A DNA stretch of 64,000 bases from Pseudomonas simiae (GCF_900111895.1 NZ_FOKB01000003.1:310001-374000), one strand, 5' to 3'; counted from the first letter of the stretch, positions 43,811-53,067 are shown. A program made the numbers and translations. Notes: generated from the letters alone by a model not told the origin.

Positions 43811-45490
43811 ATGCCGGTTGATCAACGATTGGAACTGCATCAACTGTTGCCGGCTTTGGTCGAAGGGCGGCTGATCACGCCAGAAATCGCCCAACGCTTG
43901 TCGGCGCTGCCGGCCAGCAACACCCTGCACCCATTGGAGAGCATCGCAGCCCAAGGCCTGTGCCTGGAAACCCTGACCGAATGGCTCGCCCAACGGGCCG
44001 GGCAACCTTATCTGCGCATCGACCCATTGAAAATCGACGTGGCGACGGTAGTGCCACTGATGTCCCACGCGTTCGCCCAACGCCACGCCATCCTCGCGGT
44101 GGCGGTGGATGCCCAAACCGTCACCGTCGCCAGCGCCCAGCCCCATGTCACCAGTTGGGAAGCCGGGCTTTCGCAGGTGCTCAAGCGTTCGATCAAACGC
44201 GTGGTCGCCAATCCCCAGGACATTACGCGCTGTATCGGTGAGTTCTACCGGCTGGCGAAGTCCGTCAGCGGAGCCGATCAAAAGGTGGTGGCAGCTGGCA
44301 ACGTCGACCTGCTCAACCTCGGCGCCCGCGAACAGGAACCGGATGCCAATGACGCACACATCGTCAATATCGTCGACTGGCTGCTGCAGTACGCTTTCGC
44401 CCAGCGCGCCAGTGATATCCACATTGAACCGTGCCGTGAACAGGGACGTGTGCGCTTTCGTATCGACGGGCTGCTGCATGATGTCTACCAGTTTCCGCCC
44501 CAGGTAACGATGGCGGTAGTCAGCCGCCTGAAAAGCCTAGGCCGCATGAACGTGGCAGAAAAACGCAGGCCCCAGGACGGCCGGGTCAAAACCAAAAGCC
44601 CGACGGGCGCTGAGGTTGAGCTACGCCTTTCCACCTTGCCCACGGCATTTGGCGAGAAGTTGGTGCTGCGGATTTTCGACCCGCAGGTGTTGCTCAAGGG
44701 CTTTGACCAGCTTGGCCTGTCGGCGGATGACCAGCGACGCTGGCAATCCATGACGCGCCAGACTCACGGCATCATCCTGGTGACCGGCCCGACCGGTTCG
44801 GGCAAGACCAGCACGCTCTACACCACACTCAGGCAACTGGCGACCCGGGAGGTCAACCTGTGCACCGTGGAAGACCCGATCGAGATGGTCGAGCCCACGT
44901 TCAACCAAATGCAGGTGCAGCACAACATCGACCTGACCTTCGCCAGCGGTATCCGCGCCCTGCTGCGCCAGGACCCGGACATCATCATGATTGGCGAGAT
45001 CCGCGACCAAGAGACCGCCGAAATGGCGATCCAGGCCGCGTTGACTGGGCATCTGGTGCTGTCGACCCTGCATACCAACGACGCCCCCAGCGCCATCAGC
45101 CGTTTGCAGGAACTGGGCATTGCTCATTATTTGATCAAGGCCACCTTGCTGGGGGTGATGGCGCAGCGGCTGGTGCGGGTGTTGTGCCCTCATTGCAAGC
45201 GGACGCTGGGTGACGCCCATGAGGCGGTCGGATGCGGGGAGTGTCGACAGAGCGGTTATCGGGGGCGAGCCGGTGTTTACGAAATCATGGTGCTGAATGA
45301 AGCACTCAAAACCCTGATCACACCCGGCGCCGATCTACACGCCCTGCGCCAGAAAGCGATTGCCCAAGGTATGTGCAGCCTGCGCATGGCCGGCGTGAAA
45401 AAGGTCGAGGCGGGGCTGACCACGATGGCAGAAGTATTACGAGTAACGCCTGGGGATTCGGTAACAAATCCTTTGTTTGATAAGCAGTGA
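43811..45490 (+). CDS. GspE/PulE/PilB-type secretion ATPase, solitary
   Basis: 559 residues. An N-terminal MshEN/GspE-N domain (about 1-150) precedes the ATPase core. The arginine-rich segment is QRASDIHIEPC; Walker A LVTGPTGSGKTS is near residue 324, the Asp box is CTVEDPIEM, Walker B LLRQDPDIIMIGEIRD and the His box GHLVLSTLHTNDA. The zinc motif is present but compact: CPHC and CGEC are only 12 residues apart. Such ATPases drive type II secretion or type IV pilus assembly, yet no gsp or pil genes lie nearby. P. aeruginosa has a similarly isolated homologue in this neighbourhood (from memory). Confidence 0.9.
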   Translation: MPVDQRLELHQLLPALVEGRLITPEIAQRLSALPASNTLHPLESIAAQGLCLETLTEWLAQRAGQPYLRIDPLKIDVATVVPLMSHAFAQRHAILAVAVDAQTVTVASAQPHVTSWEAGLSQVLKRSIKRVVANPQDITRCIGEFYRLAKSVSGADQKVVAAGNVDLLNLGAREQEPDANDAHIVNIVDWLLQYAFAQRASDIHIEPCREQGRVRFRIDGLLHDVYQFPPQVTMAVVSRLKSLGRMNVAEKRRPQDGRVKTKSPTGAEVELRLSTLPTAFGEKLVLRIFDPQVLLKGFDQLGLSADDQRRWQSMTRQTHGIILVTGPTGSGKTSTLYTTLRQLATREVNLCTVEDPIEMVEPTFNQMQVQHNIDLTFASGIRALLRQDPDIIMIGEIRDQETAEMAIQAALTGHLVLSTLHTNDAPSAISRLQELGIAHYLIKATLLGVMAQRLVRVLCPHCKRTLGDAHEAVGCGECRQSGYRGRAGVYEIMVLNEALKTLITPGADLHALRQKAIAQGMCSLRMAGVKKVEAGLTTMAEVLRVTPGDSVTNPLFDKQ

Positions 45491-45567
45491 AACCGTTCTT
45501 ATCGGTGACAACACCGTTACAATCGGCTCAACGTCGTTTCACTGAAACATTCAGATAGGGAATCGCT

Positions 45568-46488
45568 ATGCAGATCGGAACCGTACTGCTTCTTTTCGTG
45601 GGATTGGCCATTGCCATCCTATTCATGGGTTTCAAGGTGGTCCCACAGGGGTACCAGTGGACGGTCGAGCGTTTCGGCCGCTACACCAACACCCTCAAAC
45701 CTGGCCTGAACATCATCATCCCGGTCATGGACCGCATTGGTCGCAAGATCAACGTGATGGAAAGCGTGCTGGATATCCCACCCCAGGAAGTCATCACCGC
45801 CGACAACGCCACTGTGCAGATCGACGCCGTGTGTTTCTTCCAGGTGGTCAACACCGCCCAGGCCGCGTACGAGGTCAACAACCTCGAACACGCCATCCGC
45901 AACCTGCTGCAAACCAACATCCGTACCGTACTCGGGTCCATGGAGCTGGATGCCATGCTCAGCCAGCGTGATGGCATCAACGAAAAACTGCTGAAGACCG
46001 TAGACGAAGCCACCGCGCCGTGGGGCATCAAGATCACCCGTATCGAGATCAAGGACATCAGCCCGCCCGCCGACCTGATGGCCGCCATGTCGGGCCAGAT
46101 GAAAGCCGAGCGAATCAAGCGTGCACAGATCCTTGAAGCGGAAGGGCTGCGAGCATCGGCAATCCTGACCGCCGAAGGCAAGAAACAGGCGCAGATCCTT
46201 GAGGCCGAAGGTAGCCGGCAGGCGGCGTTCCTGGAGTCTGAAGCCCGCGAACGTCAGGCCGAAGCAGAAGCCCGCGCGACGCAAGTCGTGTCGGAAGCGA
46301 TCGCGTCGGGCAATGTGCAAGCGGTGAACTACTTCGTCGCGCAAAAATACATTGATGCGCTGGGCAAGCTGGCATCGGCCAACAACAGCAAGGTCATCCT
46401 GATGCCGCTGGAAGCCAGCCAGGTGATCGGTGCAGTCGGTGGTATCGGCGAGATCGTCAAGGCAACGTTCGACAACAAGAAAGGCTGA
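45568..46488 (+). CDS. SPFH/band 7 membrane protease-associated protein (QmcA type)
   Basis: 306 residues. The N-terminal membrane segment (about 5-25, [17 protein letters not shown]) is followed by the SPFH domain ([16 protein letters not shown] to [17 protein letters not shown]). A coiled-coil region has three near-copies of the motif ILEAEG/ILTAEG. Stomatin-like proteins oligomerise in membrane microdomains. The next gene encodes an NfeD protein, the usual partner, so the pair probably forms a membrane scaffold. Confidence 0.93.
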   Translation: MQIGTVLLLFVGLAIAILFMGFKVVPQGYQWTVERFGRYTNTLKPGLNIIIPVMDRIGRKINVMESVLDIPPQEVITADNATVQIDAVCFFQVVNTAQAAYEVNNLEHAIRNLLQTNIRTVLGSMELDAMLSQRDGINEKLLKTVDEATAPWGIKITRIEIKDISPPADLMAAMSGQMKAERIKRAQILEAEGLRASAILTAEGKKQAQILEAEGSRQAAFLESEARERQAEAEARATQVVSEAIASGNVQAVNYFVAQKYIDALGKLASANNSKVILMPLEASQVIGAVGGIGEIVKATFDNKKG

Positions 46489-46498
46489 GGCCAGCGCC

Positions 46499-46945
46499 AT
46501 GTGGGATTTCCTGCAGCATCTGTCGTTTTGGGATTGGCTGGCACTGGGTACGGTGCTGTTGATCCTTGAGGTATTCGGTGCCGGTGGTTACCTGCTGTGG
46601 ATGGGCATCGCGGCGGCGGCCGTGGGTGTGATCAAGTTCCTGGTGCCACCCTTGGGGCTGGAGTGGCAACTCCTACTGTTTGCCGTGTTGTCGATCCTGA
46701 CCGCGGTGTATTGGTGGAGGCGCCAGCGCAGCAGTGCCAAGGCCAGCGACCAGCCGGGACTGAACGAGCGTGGCTCGGAGCTGATCGGCCGCACCTTCGT
46801 GGTGCATCAGGCAATTGTGGATGGGCGAGGCAAGATAAAGGTCGGTGACGGCGTATGGATGGTCACCGGCCCGGACAGCGCTGCAGGTGCTCAAGTCCGG
46901 GTGATTGGCCAAGAAGGCGTGGTGTTAAGGGTTGAAACTGTTTAG
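46499..46945 (+). CDS. NfeD family membrane protein (short form)
   Basis: 148 residues from ATG 46499, 10 bases after the SPFH gene. Two or three hydrophobic helices (WLALGTVLLILEVFGAGGYLLWMGI; LLLFAVLSILTAVYWW, in parts) precede a C-terminal OB-fold (LIGRTFVVHQAIVDGRGKIKVGDG; GAQVRVIGQEGVVLRVE, in parts). It lacks the N-terminal ClpP-like protease of the long forms. The OB domain is expected to contact the SPFH partner. Confidence 0.92.
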   Translation: MWDFLQHLSFWDWLALGTVLLILEVFGAGGYLLWMGIAAAAVGVIKFLVPPLGLEWQLLLFAVLSILTAVYWWRRQRSSAKASDQPGLNERGSELIGRTFVVHQAIVDGRGKIKVGDGVWMVTGPDSAAGAQVRVIGQEGVVLRVETV

Positions 46946-47014
46946 TCAGTGAGGGAACTCGGTCGGGATAACTACAATCATAATGTACAGATAACCCACC
47001 CGGAGTCACCCATC

Positions 47015-47329
47015 ATGCGTCTCAAATATGCTGTCGCAACCCTCGCTGTGCTTTCCCTCCCTGTCGGTTCAGCCATGGCCGACAGTTTCTGGCGCAATGT
47101 CATCTCGTCGGGCGCCACCACTGGCTCGACGTACCTGACCTTCAAGGACCACAAGCTGGTGGTCGCCGCCCAGGATGACGCAGGCAGCTTTGTTGCCAGC
47201 GACGGCGGCATCCGCGGCCCGTACCTGGAAGCGGCCATGCAGAAAGTCCGCGCCGACAACCCTGGCCTGCAAGCCACGGATATGGAACTGGCCAACGCCA
47301 TTCTCGCGAAAAACGCAGTTACCGAATAA
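47015..47329 (+). CDS. DUF2388 domain periplasmic protein
   Basis: 104 residues from ATG 47015 (MRLKYAVATLAVLSLPVGSAMA is its signal peptide). The mature protein carries the DUF2388 pattern: SFWRNVISSGATTGSTYLTF, AAQDDAGSFVASDG and RGPYLEAAMQKVR. The function is unknown. Small periplasmic proteins of this family are frequent in Pseudomonas. It is followed by a strong terminator. Confidence 0.88.
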   Translation: MRLKYAVATLAVLSLPVGSAMADSFWRNVISSGATTGSTYLTFKDHKLVVAAQDDAGSFVASDGGIRGPYLEAAMQKVRADNPGLQATDMELANAILAKNAVTE

Positions 47330-47343
47330 CTCGGGTTCGATAA

Positions 47344-47374
47344 AAAATGCCGCTTTAAACAGCGGCATTTTTTT
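47344..47374 (+). terminator. Rho-independent terminator after DUF2388
   Basis: AAAATGCCGCT (47344-47354), loop TTAAAC, AGCGGCATTTT (47361-47371), T-run. The stem is almost the same sequence as the terminator at 48196-48223. Confidence 0.93.
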
Positions 47375-47517
47375 GTCTTCAGCTCCTACGGTCATCGCAC
47401 CTGAGCACTACATAAATGTTCCTGCTTTCACAGCTGAATACGGACAAGTCCTGTGGAGCCTCTTCCTGCCGGGCAACAAGCTAAGGGTTCCTTTTTGAAT
47501 AAAGCGAATCACTGCCC

Positions 47518-48183
47518 ATGCACAAGATTGCCTACGCTCTGCTGCTCTCTGCATTTGCTACCGCCTACGCCCAGGCAGAAAGCTGGTACGGATCAGCCAA
47601 ATTCAACAATGCCCGCCAGAACCTCTCCAGTTCGTTGCTCACCAGCCCTCGCGTGACTGAACGGGTGGACGCCCCGGATAGCAGCAAGTCATTCGTGGCC
47701 TCTTTCGCCGCTGGCTATAGCTTTGACAATGGCTGGCGACTGGAAGGGGAATACACGCTGCCGAACAACTCGACATTCAAATCCTACTGGGCCCCCTTTA
47801 ATGCCAACGTCAACAGTTTGCAGGTCCAGAGCCAACGCTTGATGCTCAACGGCTATAAAGATATCCCTATCAACCAGTGGTTGTCGTTTTACGGTATGGC
47901 AGGTGTCGGCGTCGCACGCATTGAAGCCGAAGGCTATCAAACCAATGAAAGCCGCCGTTTCGCCAACAACCGCCAACACAACCTCGCCTATAGCGTAGGC
48001 ATGGGTCTGGAAGCGAAGGTTAGCCAGCAACTGAGTCTGGGAGCGGGCTATCGTTACATCGCCATGGGTGACGTGGAAACCGGCTACAACACCTTCGCAA
48101 ACCGTGTGAACGCTCGTGATGAACAACTCAAAGGCAAGCTCAAAGAGCAGAACGTGTTCCTGGAAGCGCGGTACACCTTCTGA
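47518..48183 (+). CDS. Outer-membrane beta-barrel protein (opacity/OmpW-like)
   Basis: 221 residues. Signal peptide MHKIAYALLLSAFATAYAQA. The mature chain has alternating amphipathic strands (SWYGSAKFNNARQNL, FVASFAAGYSFDNGWRLEGE, LSFYGMAGVGVARIEAEGY, LAYSVGMGLEAKVSQQLSLG in part) and ends in the aromatic residue F (LEARYTF), the Bam recognition signature. It is probably an eight-stranded barrel. The ribosome site is weak. Function unknown. Confidence 0.87.
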   Translation: MHKIAYALLLSAFATAYAQAESWYGSAKFNNARQNLSSSLLTSPRVTERVDAPDSSKSFVASFAAGYSFDNGWRLEGEYTLPNNSTFKSYWAPFNANVNSLQVQSQRLMLNGYKDIPINQWLSFYGMAGVGVARIEAEGYQTNESRRFANNRQHNLAYSVGMGLEAKVSQQLSLGAGYRYIAMGDVETGYNTFANRVNARDEQLKGKLKEQNVFLEARYTF

Positions 48184-48195
48184 GTCCCATTAGAG

Positions 48196-48223
48196 AATGC
48201 CGCTTTTGAAGCGGCATTTTTTT
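48196..48223 (+). terminator. Rho-independent terminator after barrel protein
   Basis: AATGCCGCTT, loop TTG, AAGCGGCATT, then T-run to 48223. Confidence 0.93.
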
Positions 48224-48342
48224 GCCCAACCGACGACGATTCATTCACAGGCGACAGGCTATATTCAGTCAAGCCGTGCAACCATGCCGGTACTGCTACC
48301 TCGCCCACTCAACGCCACTCTGAAACGGATGCCTTCGTCGTC

Positions 48343-49485
48343 ATGAGCCAACAGCCCTTCCTGCCGTTCTCCAAACCCACCATCGATGAAGCCACCATCT
48401 CGGCGGTCGGCGATGTACTGCGCTCAGGCTGGATCACCAGTGGGCCGAAAGTGCAGGCGTTCGAGGCTCAGTTGTCGGAATACTTTGGCGGCCGGCCGGT
48501 GCGCACCTTCAACTCCGGGACGTGCACCATGGAGATTGCCTTGCGCATTGCCGGGATTGGGCCGGGCGATGAAGTGATTACCACGCCGATCTCCTGGGTT
48601 GCCACGGCCAACGTGATCCTGGAAGTGGGCGCCACGCCGGTGTTTGCCGATATCGACCCGGTCACCCGCAACATCGACCTGGCCCAAGTGGAGGCCGCGA
48701 TTACCCCGCGCACCAAGGCGATCATCCCGGTTTACCTGGCCGGCCTGCCCCTGGACATGCCGATGCTGTATGCGCTGGCAAACAAGTACAACCTGCGCAT
48801 CGTCGAGGATGCTGCTCAGGCGCTGGGTTCCAGCTGGGATGGCGAGCGTATCGGCGCCACCGGTGATTTCGTGTCTTTCAGCTTCCAGGCCAACAAGAAC
48901 ATCACGTCTTCCGAGGGCGGTTGCCTGGTCTTGAACAACGCCGAGGAAGCGCGGCTGGCGGAAAAATATCGTCTGCAGGGCGTTACCCGCACCGGCTTCG
49001 ACGGTTTGGATGTGGATGTGCTGGGCGGCAAATTCAATATGACCGACATCGCCGCCGCCATTGGCCTGGGGCAGTTTGCCCATATCGAGCAGATCACCAC
49101 GCATCGTCAGAACCTGGCGCGGCATTATTTCAAATGCTTTGGCAGTGATTTTGAAGAGCAATACGGCGCACAACTGCCACCGGCCGACTTCGAAAACAGC
49201 AACTGGCACCTGTTCCAACTGGTGCTGCCGGAACGCCAGGACGGTCTGCCGGCCCGCGCCACCTTCATGGAGCAGATGCAGGCCCACGGCGTCGGCATTG
49301 GCTATCACTACCCACCGATCCACCTGCTGAGCCTTTATCGCGCGCAGGGGTTCAAGGAAGGTATGTTCCCGGTGGCAGAAAAGGTAGGTCGTTTGATCGT
49401 GTCGTTGCCGATGTTCACAGCAATGACAGAAGCGGATGTGGAGCGGTCGGTGGCAGCAGTGAAGGCGGTCCTGAAAGCCGGCTAG
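48343..49485 (+). CDS. DegT/DnrJ/EryC1/StrS sugar aminotransferase
   Basis: 380 residues, fold-type I PLP enzyme acting on nucleotide-linked keto-sugars (ArnB/PseC/DesI group). The PLP-lysine is K185 in FSFQANKNITSSEGG. Other motifs are FNSGTCTMEIALRIAGIGPGDEVI near residue 53, IVEDAAQALGSSWDG near 154 and NFNMTD-like GGKFNMTDIAAAIGLGQ near 227. No other sugar or LPS gene lies nearby, so it is solitary here. The 3' end is separated from gcvH by a REP pair. Its start has no strong Shine-Dalgarno sequence. Confidence 0.92.
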   Translation: MSQQPFLPFSKPTIDEATISAVGDVLRSGWITSGPKVQAFEAQLSEYFGGRPVRTFNSGTCTMEIALRIAGIGPGDEVITTPISWVATANVILEVGATPVFADIDPVTRNIDLAQVEAAITPRTKAIIPVYLAGLPLDMPMLYALANKYNLRIVEDAAQALGSSWDGERIGATGDFVSFSFQANKNITSSEGGCLVLNNAEEARLAEKYRLQGVTRTGFDGLDVDVLGGKFNMTDIAAAIGLGQFAHIEQITTHRQNLARHYFKCFGSDFEEQYGAQLPPADFENSNWHLFQLVLPERQDGLPARATFMEQMQAHGVGIGYHYPPIHLLSLYRAQGFKEGMFPVAEKVGRLIVSLPMFTAMTEADVERSVAAVKAVLKAG

Positions 49486-49496
49486 CCATAATCAGC

Positions 49497-49583
49497 TGTG
49501 GGAGCTGGCTAGCCTGCGAGTGCATCACCTGGGTATCACTGATACACCGAGGTGCCCGCATCGCAGGTTAGCCAGCTCCCACA
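49497..49583. repeat. REPIN, CTAGCC variant
   Basis: TGTGGGAGCTGGCTAGCCTG (from 49497) and TCGCAGGTTAGCCAGCTCCC (to 49580). The usual TTGCC core is changed in both arms (CTAGCC; RC CTAACC). The spacer 49522-49555 is the exact reverse complement of the spacer of the REPIN at 52951-53040. Confidence 0.9.
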
Positions 49584-49612
49584 TTGTTTTGAGCCGGTCC
49601 AGCTATTGGCGT

Positions 49613-49996
49613 TTACTCGCCGATGGCGGCTTTGTAGCCAGCAGCATCCAGCAGTTTTTCCAGATCAGCCGGGTCGTTTGGCTTGAGCTTGAAGATCCAC
49701 GCGCCGTACGGGTCGGAGTTCAACAGCTCTGGCTCGTCGCTCAAGGCCTCGTTCACCGCGATCACTTCGCCAGCTACCGGCGAGTAGATATCCGAAGCGG
49801 CCTTCACCGACTCCACCACACCCGCCTGGGCCGCCGCGTCAAACACGCTGCCGACTTCGGTCAGCTCAACGAACACCACATCACCCAACGCTTCCTGTGC
49901 ATGGTCGGAAATACCGACGGTCACGGTGCCGTCGGCTTCCAGGCGTGCCCATTCGTGGCTTTCGGCGAAACGCAGGTCGGCAGGGATATCGCTCAT
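49613..49996 (-). CDS. gcvH: Glycine cleavage system H protein
   Basis: 127 residues from ATG 49996. It carries the aminomethyl group on lipoyl-lysine between P, T and L proteins. The lipoylation site is K65 in [15 protein letters not shown]. Length and motifs ([20 protein letters not shown] in part) are standard. It is 53 bases downstream of gcvT; gcvP is not in the window. Confidence 0.95.
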   Translation of the reverse strand: MSDIPADLRFAESHEWARLEADGTVTVGISDHAQEALGDVVFVELTEVGSVFDAAAQAGVVESVKAASDIYSPVAGEVIAVNEALSDEPELLNSDPYGAWIFKLKPNDPADLEKLLDAAGYKAAIGE

Positions 49997-50049
49997 AATC
50001 TGTGTCCTCAAGAGGTAATGTCAGCGGCCATTGGCCTGCCGAAAATAGG

Positions 50050-51132
50050 TTAGATCAAGGTTTTGCCATGGCGCACGAAGGTCGGTTTGACCACTCGAAC
50101 CGGGTACCACTTGCCGCGGATTTCCACTTCGGCCCGATCGGCAGTGGCCGTCGGTACACGCGCCAGGGCAATGGATTTGCTCAGCGTAGGAGAGAAACTA
50201 CCACTGGTGATCTCCCCTTCGCCAATATTGGCGATACGAACCACCTGATGAGCACGTAAAACCCCGCGCTCTTCCAGTACCAGGCCGACCAGTTTGAACT
50301 GGACACCCGTCGCTTTTTCCGCTTCCAGCGCAGCACGACCAATGAAGTTACGCTCGGCGGGCTCCCAGGCAATGCTCCAGGCCATGTTCGACGCCAGGGG
50401 CGAAATATCCTGGTGAATGTCCTGACCGTAGAGGTTCATGCCTGCTTCCAGGCGCAGGGTATCGCGGGCGCCAAGGCCGATGGGTGAAATACCGGCACCT
50501 ACCAGGTCGTTGAAAAAGCCCGGTGCCTGATCGGCCGGCAGGACAATCTCCAGGCCGTCTTCACCGGTGTAACCCGTGCGCGCTATAAACCAATCGCCAT
50601 CGGCCTGGCCTTCGAAGGGCTTGAGCTGGTGAATCAGCGTGCTGCGAGACTGGGTAACCAGCTCGGCAATCTTCTGCCGGGCGTGAGGGCCTTGGATAGC
50701 GAGCATGGCCAGCTCAGGGCGTTCATGCAGCTGCACCTGGTAATTGCCCAGCTGCGCGTGCATCCACGTCATGTCCTGGTCGCGCGTGGAGGCATTGACC
50801 ACCAGGCGATAAGCGGACTCGGTGCGGTAGACAATCATGTCATCCACCACGCCGCCCTTTTCGTTAAGCATGGCGCTGTACAACGCACGACCGCAGTCGT
50901 GCAGACGTTCGACATCATTGGCCAGCAGGTACTGGAGCCATTCCTTGGCCTGGGGGCCGGTGACATCGATCACGGTCATATGAGATACATCGAACACCCC
51001 GCAGTCGCGTCGCACCTGATGGTGTTCTTCAACTTGCGAGCCATAGTGCAGAGGCATATCCCAACCGCCAAAATCGACCATTTTCGCGCCAAGGGCGAGA
51101 TGCAGGTCATACAGAGGCGTACGCTGTCCCAT
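50050..51132 (-). CDS. gcvT: Aminomethyltransferase (glycine cleavage T protein)
   Basis: 360 residues from ATG 51132 (MGQRTPLYDLHLALGAKMV). It transfers the methylene group from H-protein to tetrahydrofolate and releases ammonia. Motifs: VDFGGWDMPLHYGSQVEEH, GVFDVSHMTVIDV and, near residue 200, ARTGYTGEDGLEIVLP. The 155-base leader up to the next gene was read for a glycine riboswitch and none was recognised. The frame upstream to 51189 is not supported. Confidence 0.95.
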   Translation of the reverse strand: MGQRTPLYDLHLALGAKMVDFGGWDMPLHYGSQVEEHHQVRRDCGVFDVSHMTVIDVTGPQAKEWLQYLLANDVERLHDCGRALYSAMLNEKGGVVDDMIVYRTESAYRLVVNASTRDQDMTWMHAQLGNYQVQLHERPELAMLAIQGPHARQKIAELVTQSRSTLIHQLKPFEGQADGDWFIARTGYTGEDGLEIVLPADQAPGFFNDLVGAGISPIGLGARDTLRLEAGMNLYGQDIHQDISPLASNMAWSIAWEPAERNFIGRAALEAEKATGVQFKLVGLVLEERGVLRAHQVVRIANIGEGEITSGSFSPTLSKSIALARVPTATADRAEVEIRGKWYPVRVVKPTFVRHGKTLI

Positions 51133-51287
51133 GGGTTTCTCCTTCCGGGCGTGGCGAAGGTGCGCGGAGCTACTGTTCGTGCCGAACACCTTGAATTACA
51201 AGGTCTGCAGCACGTTCAGCGACCCGCTCCGAAAGACGAAGCGCACCGAATGCCGCGCATTGTAGCCGCAAGCTGTAGGACTGGCAC

Positions 51288-52922
51288 CTAACCGATTTGG
51301 CGGGCAGAGCGCCGAATCAGCCCGATCACCGGCAACAGGCCTACCAGCACCAGTGTCAACGCGGGCAAAGAAGCCCGCGCCCATTCGCCTTCACTGGTCA
51401 TTTCAAAGATCCGCACGGCCAGGGTGTCCCAGCCGAACGGGCGCATCAGCAGGGTCGCGGGCATTTCCTTGAGCACATCGACAAAGACCAGCAGCGCTGC
51501 GCTCAAGGTCCCCGGCAGCAGCAACGGCAGATACACTTTGCAAAACAGTCGTGGACCGCATACGCCAAGACTGCGCGCGGCTTCCGGCAAGGAGGGCCGG
51601 ATGCGCGCCAGGCTGTTTTCCAAGGGTCCATAGGCCACCGCCAGGAATCGCACCAGATAAGCCAGCACCAGTGCCGACAGGCTGCCCAACAGCAATGGCT
51701 TGCCCGCGCCGCCGAACCAGCCGGACAACGGCACCACCAGTTCACGGTCCAGATAGCTGAACGCCAACATGATCGATACCGCCAGCACCGAACCCGGCAA
51801 GGCATAACCGACATTGGCCAGGCTGATGCCGGAGCGGATCGCCCGCGTTGGCGCCAGCCGGTTGGCAAAGGCCAGCACCAGCGCCACGCTGACCGTGATC
51901 AAGGCGGCGATCCCGCCCAGGTAAAGGGTGTGGATGATCAGGCCCGAATAACGCTCATCCAGATCGAAGCGGCCACGCTGCCAGAACCAGACGACCAGTT
52001 GCAGCATCGGGATGACAAACGCACAGGCGAACACCAGCCCGCACCAGCCACTGGCCGCCGCCGCCTTGAACCCCCGCAGGCGGTACAGCGCCTTGCCCCG
52101 TGGTCGCTCGTTGCTCGGTCGGCTGGCACCCCGAGCGCGACGCTCGCCATACAGCACCAGCATCACCACCAACAGCAACAGGCTGGCCAACTGGGCAGCG
52201 CTGGAAAGGCTGAAAAAGCCGTACCACGTCTTGTAGATGGCGGTGGTGAACGTGTCGAAGTTGAACACCGAAACCGCACCGAAATCCGCCAGGGTCTCCA
52301 TCAACGCCAGCGCAACCCCGGCGCCAATCGCCGGCCGCGCCATAGGCAAGGCCACGTGCCAGAACGCTCGCCATGGCGATTGCCCCAGCACCCGTGCAGC
52401 CTCCATCAAGCCTTTGCCCTGGGCCAGGAATGCAGTGCGCGCCAGCAGGTAGACGTAGGGGTAGAACACCAGCACCAGGACGATGATCACACCGCCGGTG
52501 GAGCGCACCCGTGGCAGACGCAGCCCGGTGCCGAACCATTCGCGCAGCAGGGTTTGCACAGGCCCGGAGAAGTCCAGCAGCCCCACAAACACGAACGCCA
52601 GAACATACGCAGGGATGGCGAAGGGCAGCATCAACGCCCAGTCAAGCCAGCGCCGGCCGGGGAATTCGCAGAGGCTGGTCAGCCACGCCAGGCTGACACC
52701 CAGCACGGTTACGCCGACACCGACTCCCAACACCAGGGTCAGTGTGTTGCCCAGCAGGCGCGGCATCTGGGTTTCCCAGAGGTGCGACCAGATTTGTGCG
52801 TCGATACTTTGCCAGGACAGCAGCAGTACGCTCAGCGGCAGCAGCACCAGGGCGGCAACGGTGAAGACCGGCAGGTACCAGCGGCGTTGGGCGGGGTGGG
52901 CCAAGGAAAAGCTCTCAGGCAA
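51288..52922 (-). CDS. Iron(III) ABC transporter permease (fused, FbpB type)
   Basis: 544 residues with about twelve transmembrane helices: two homologous permease halves fused in one chain, each with an EAA-type loop (LMEAARVLGQSPWRAFW near residue 195; LPEAARSLGVCGPRLFC near 465). This is the FbpB/SfuB type for ferric iron uptake. The binding-protein gene lies upstream on the same strand, separated by 145 bases containing a REPIN. No ATPase gene is adjacent, so a shared ATPase would be needed. Confidence 0.92.
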   Translation of the reverse strand: MPESFSLAHPAQRRWYLPVFTVAALVLLPLSVLLLSWQSIDAQIWSHLWETQMPRLLGNTLTLVLGVGVGVTVLGVSLAWLTSLCEFPGRRWLDWALMLPFAIPAYVLAFVFVGLLDFSGPVQTLLREWFGTGLRLPRVRSTGGVIIVLVLVFYPYVYLLARTAFLAQGKGLMEAARVLGQSPWRAFWHVALPMARPAIGAGVALALMETLADFGAVSVFNFDTFTTAIYKTWYGFFSLSSAAQLASLLLLVVMLVLYGERRARGASRPSNERPRGKALYRLRGFKAAAASGWCGLVFACAFVIPMLQLVVWFWQRGRFDLDERYSGLIIHTLYLGGIAALITVSVALVLAFANRLAPTRAIRSGISLANVGYALPGSVLAVSIMLAFSYLDRELVVPLSGWFGGAGKPLLLGSLSALVLAYLVRFLAVAYGPLENSLARIRPSLPEAARSLGVCGPRLFCKVYLPLLLPGTLSAALLVFVDVLKEMPATLLMRPFGWDTLAVRIFEMTSEGEWARASLPALTLVLVGLLPVIGLIRRSARQIG

Positions 52923-52950
52923 ATGAAGATTTTGAAGTCACCGCTAACCC

Positions 52951-53040
52951 ATGTGGGAGCTGGCTTGCCTGCGATGCAGGCACCTCGGTGTATCAGTGAT
53001 ACCCAGGTGATGCTATCGCAGGCAAGCCAGCTCCCACATT
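52951..53040. repeat. REPIN inside the iron-uptake operon
   Basis: TGTGGGAGCTGGCTTGCCTG (from 52952) and ATCGCAGGCAAGCCAGCTCC (to CCACAT at 53039). The spacer 52980-53013 contains GTATCA-G-TGATAC and CACCT/AGGTG symmetry. It lies between the binding-protein stop and the permease start, i.e. inside one transcription unit. Confidence 0.92.
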
Positions 53041-53067
53041 TGATCGGCGGTGCAGTTGAGGCCGAGC

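Noticed and set aside
51133..51287. Possible glycine riboswitch ahead of gcvT
   Set aside because: The leader is short and the expected paired glycine-aptamer cores were not recognised.
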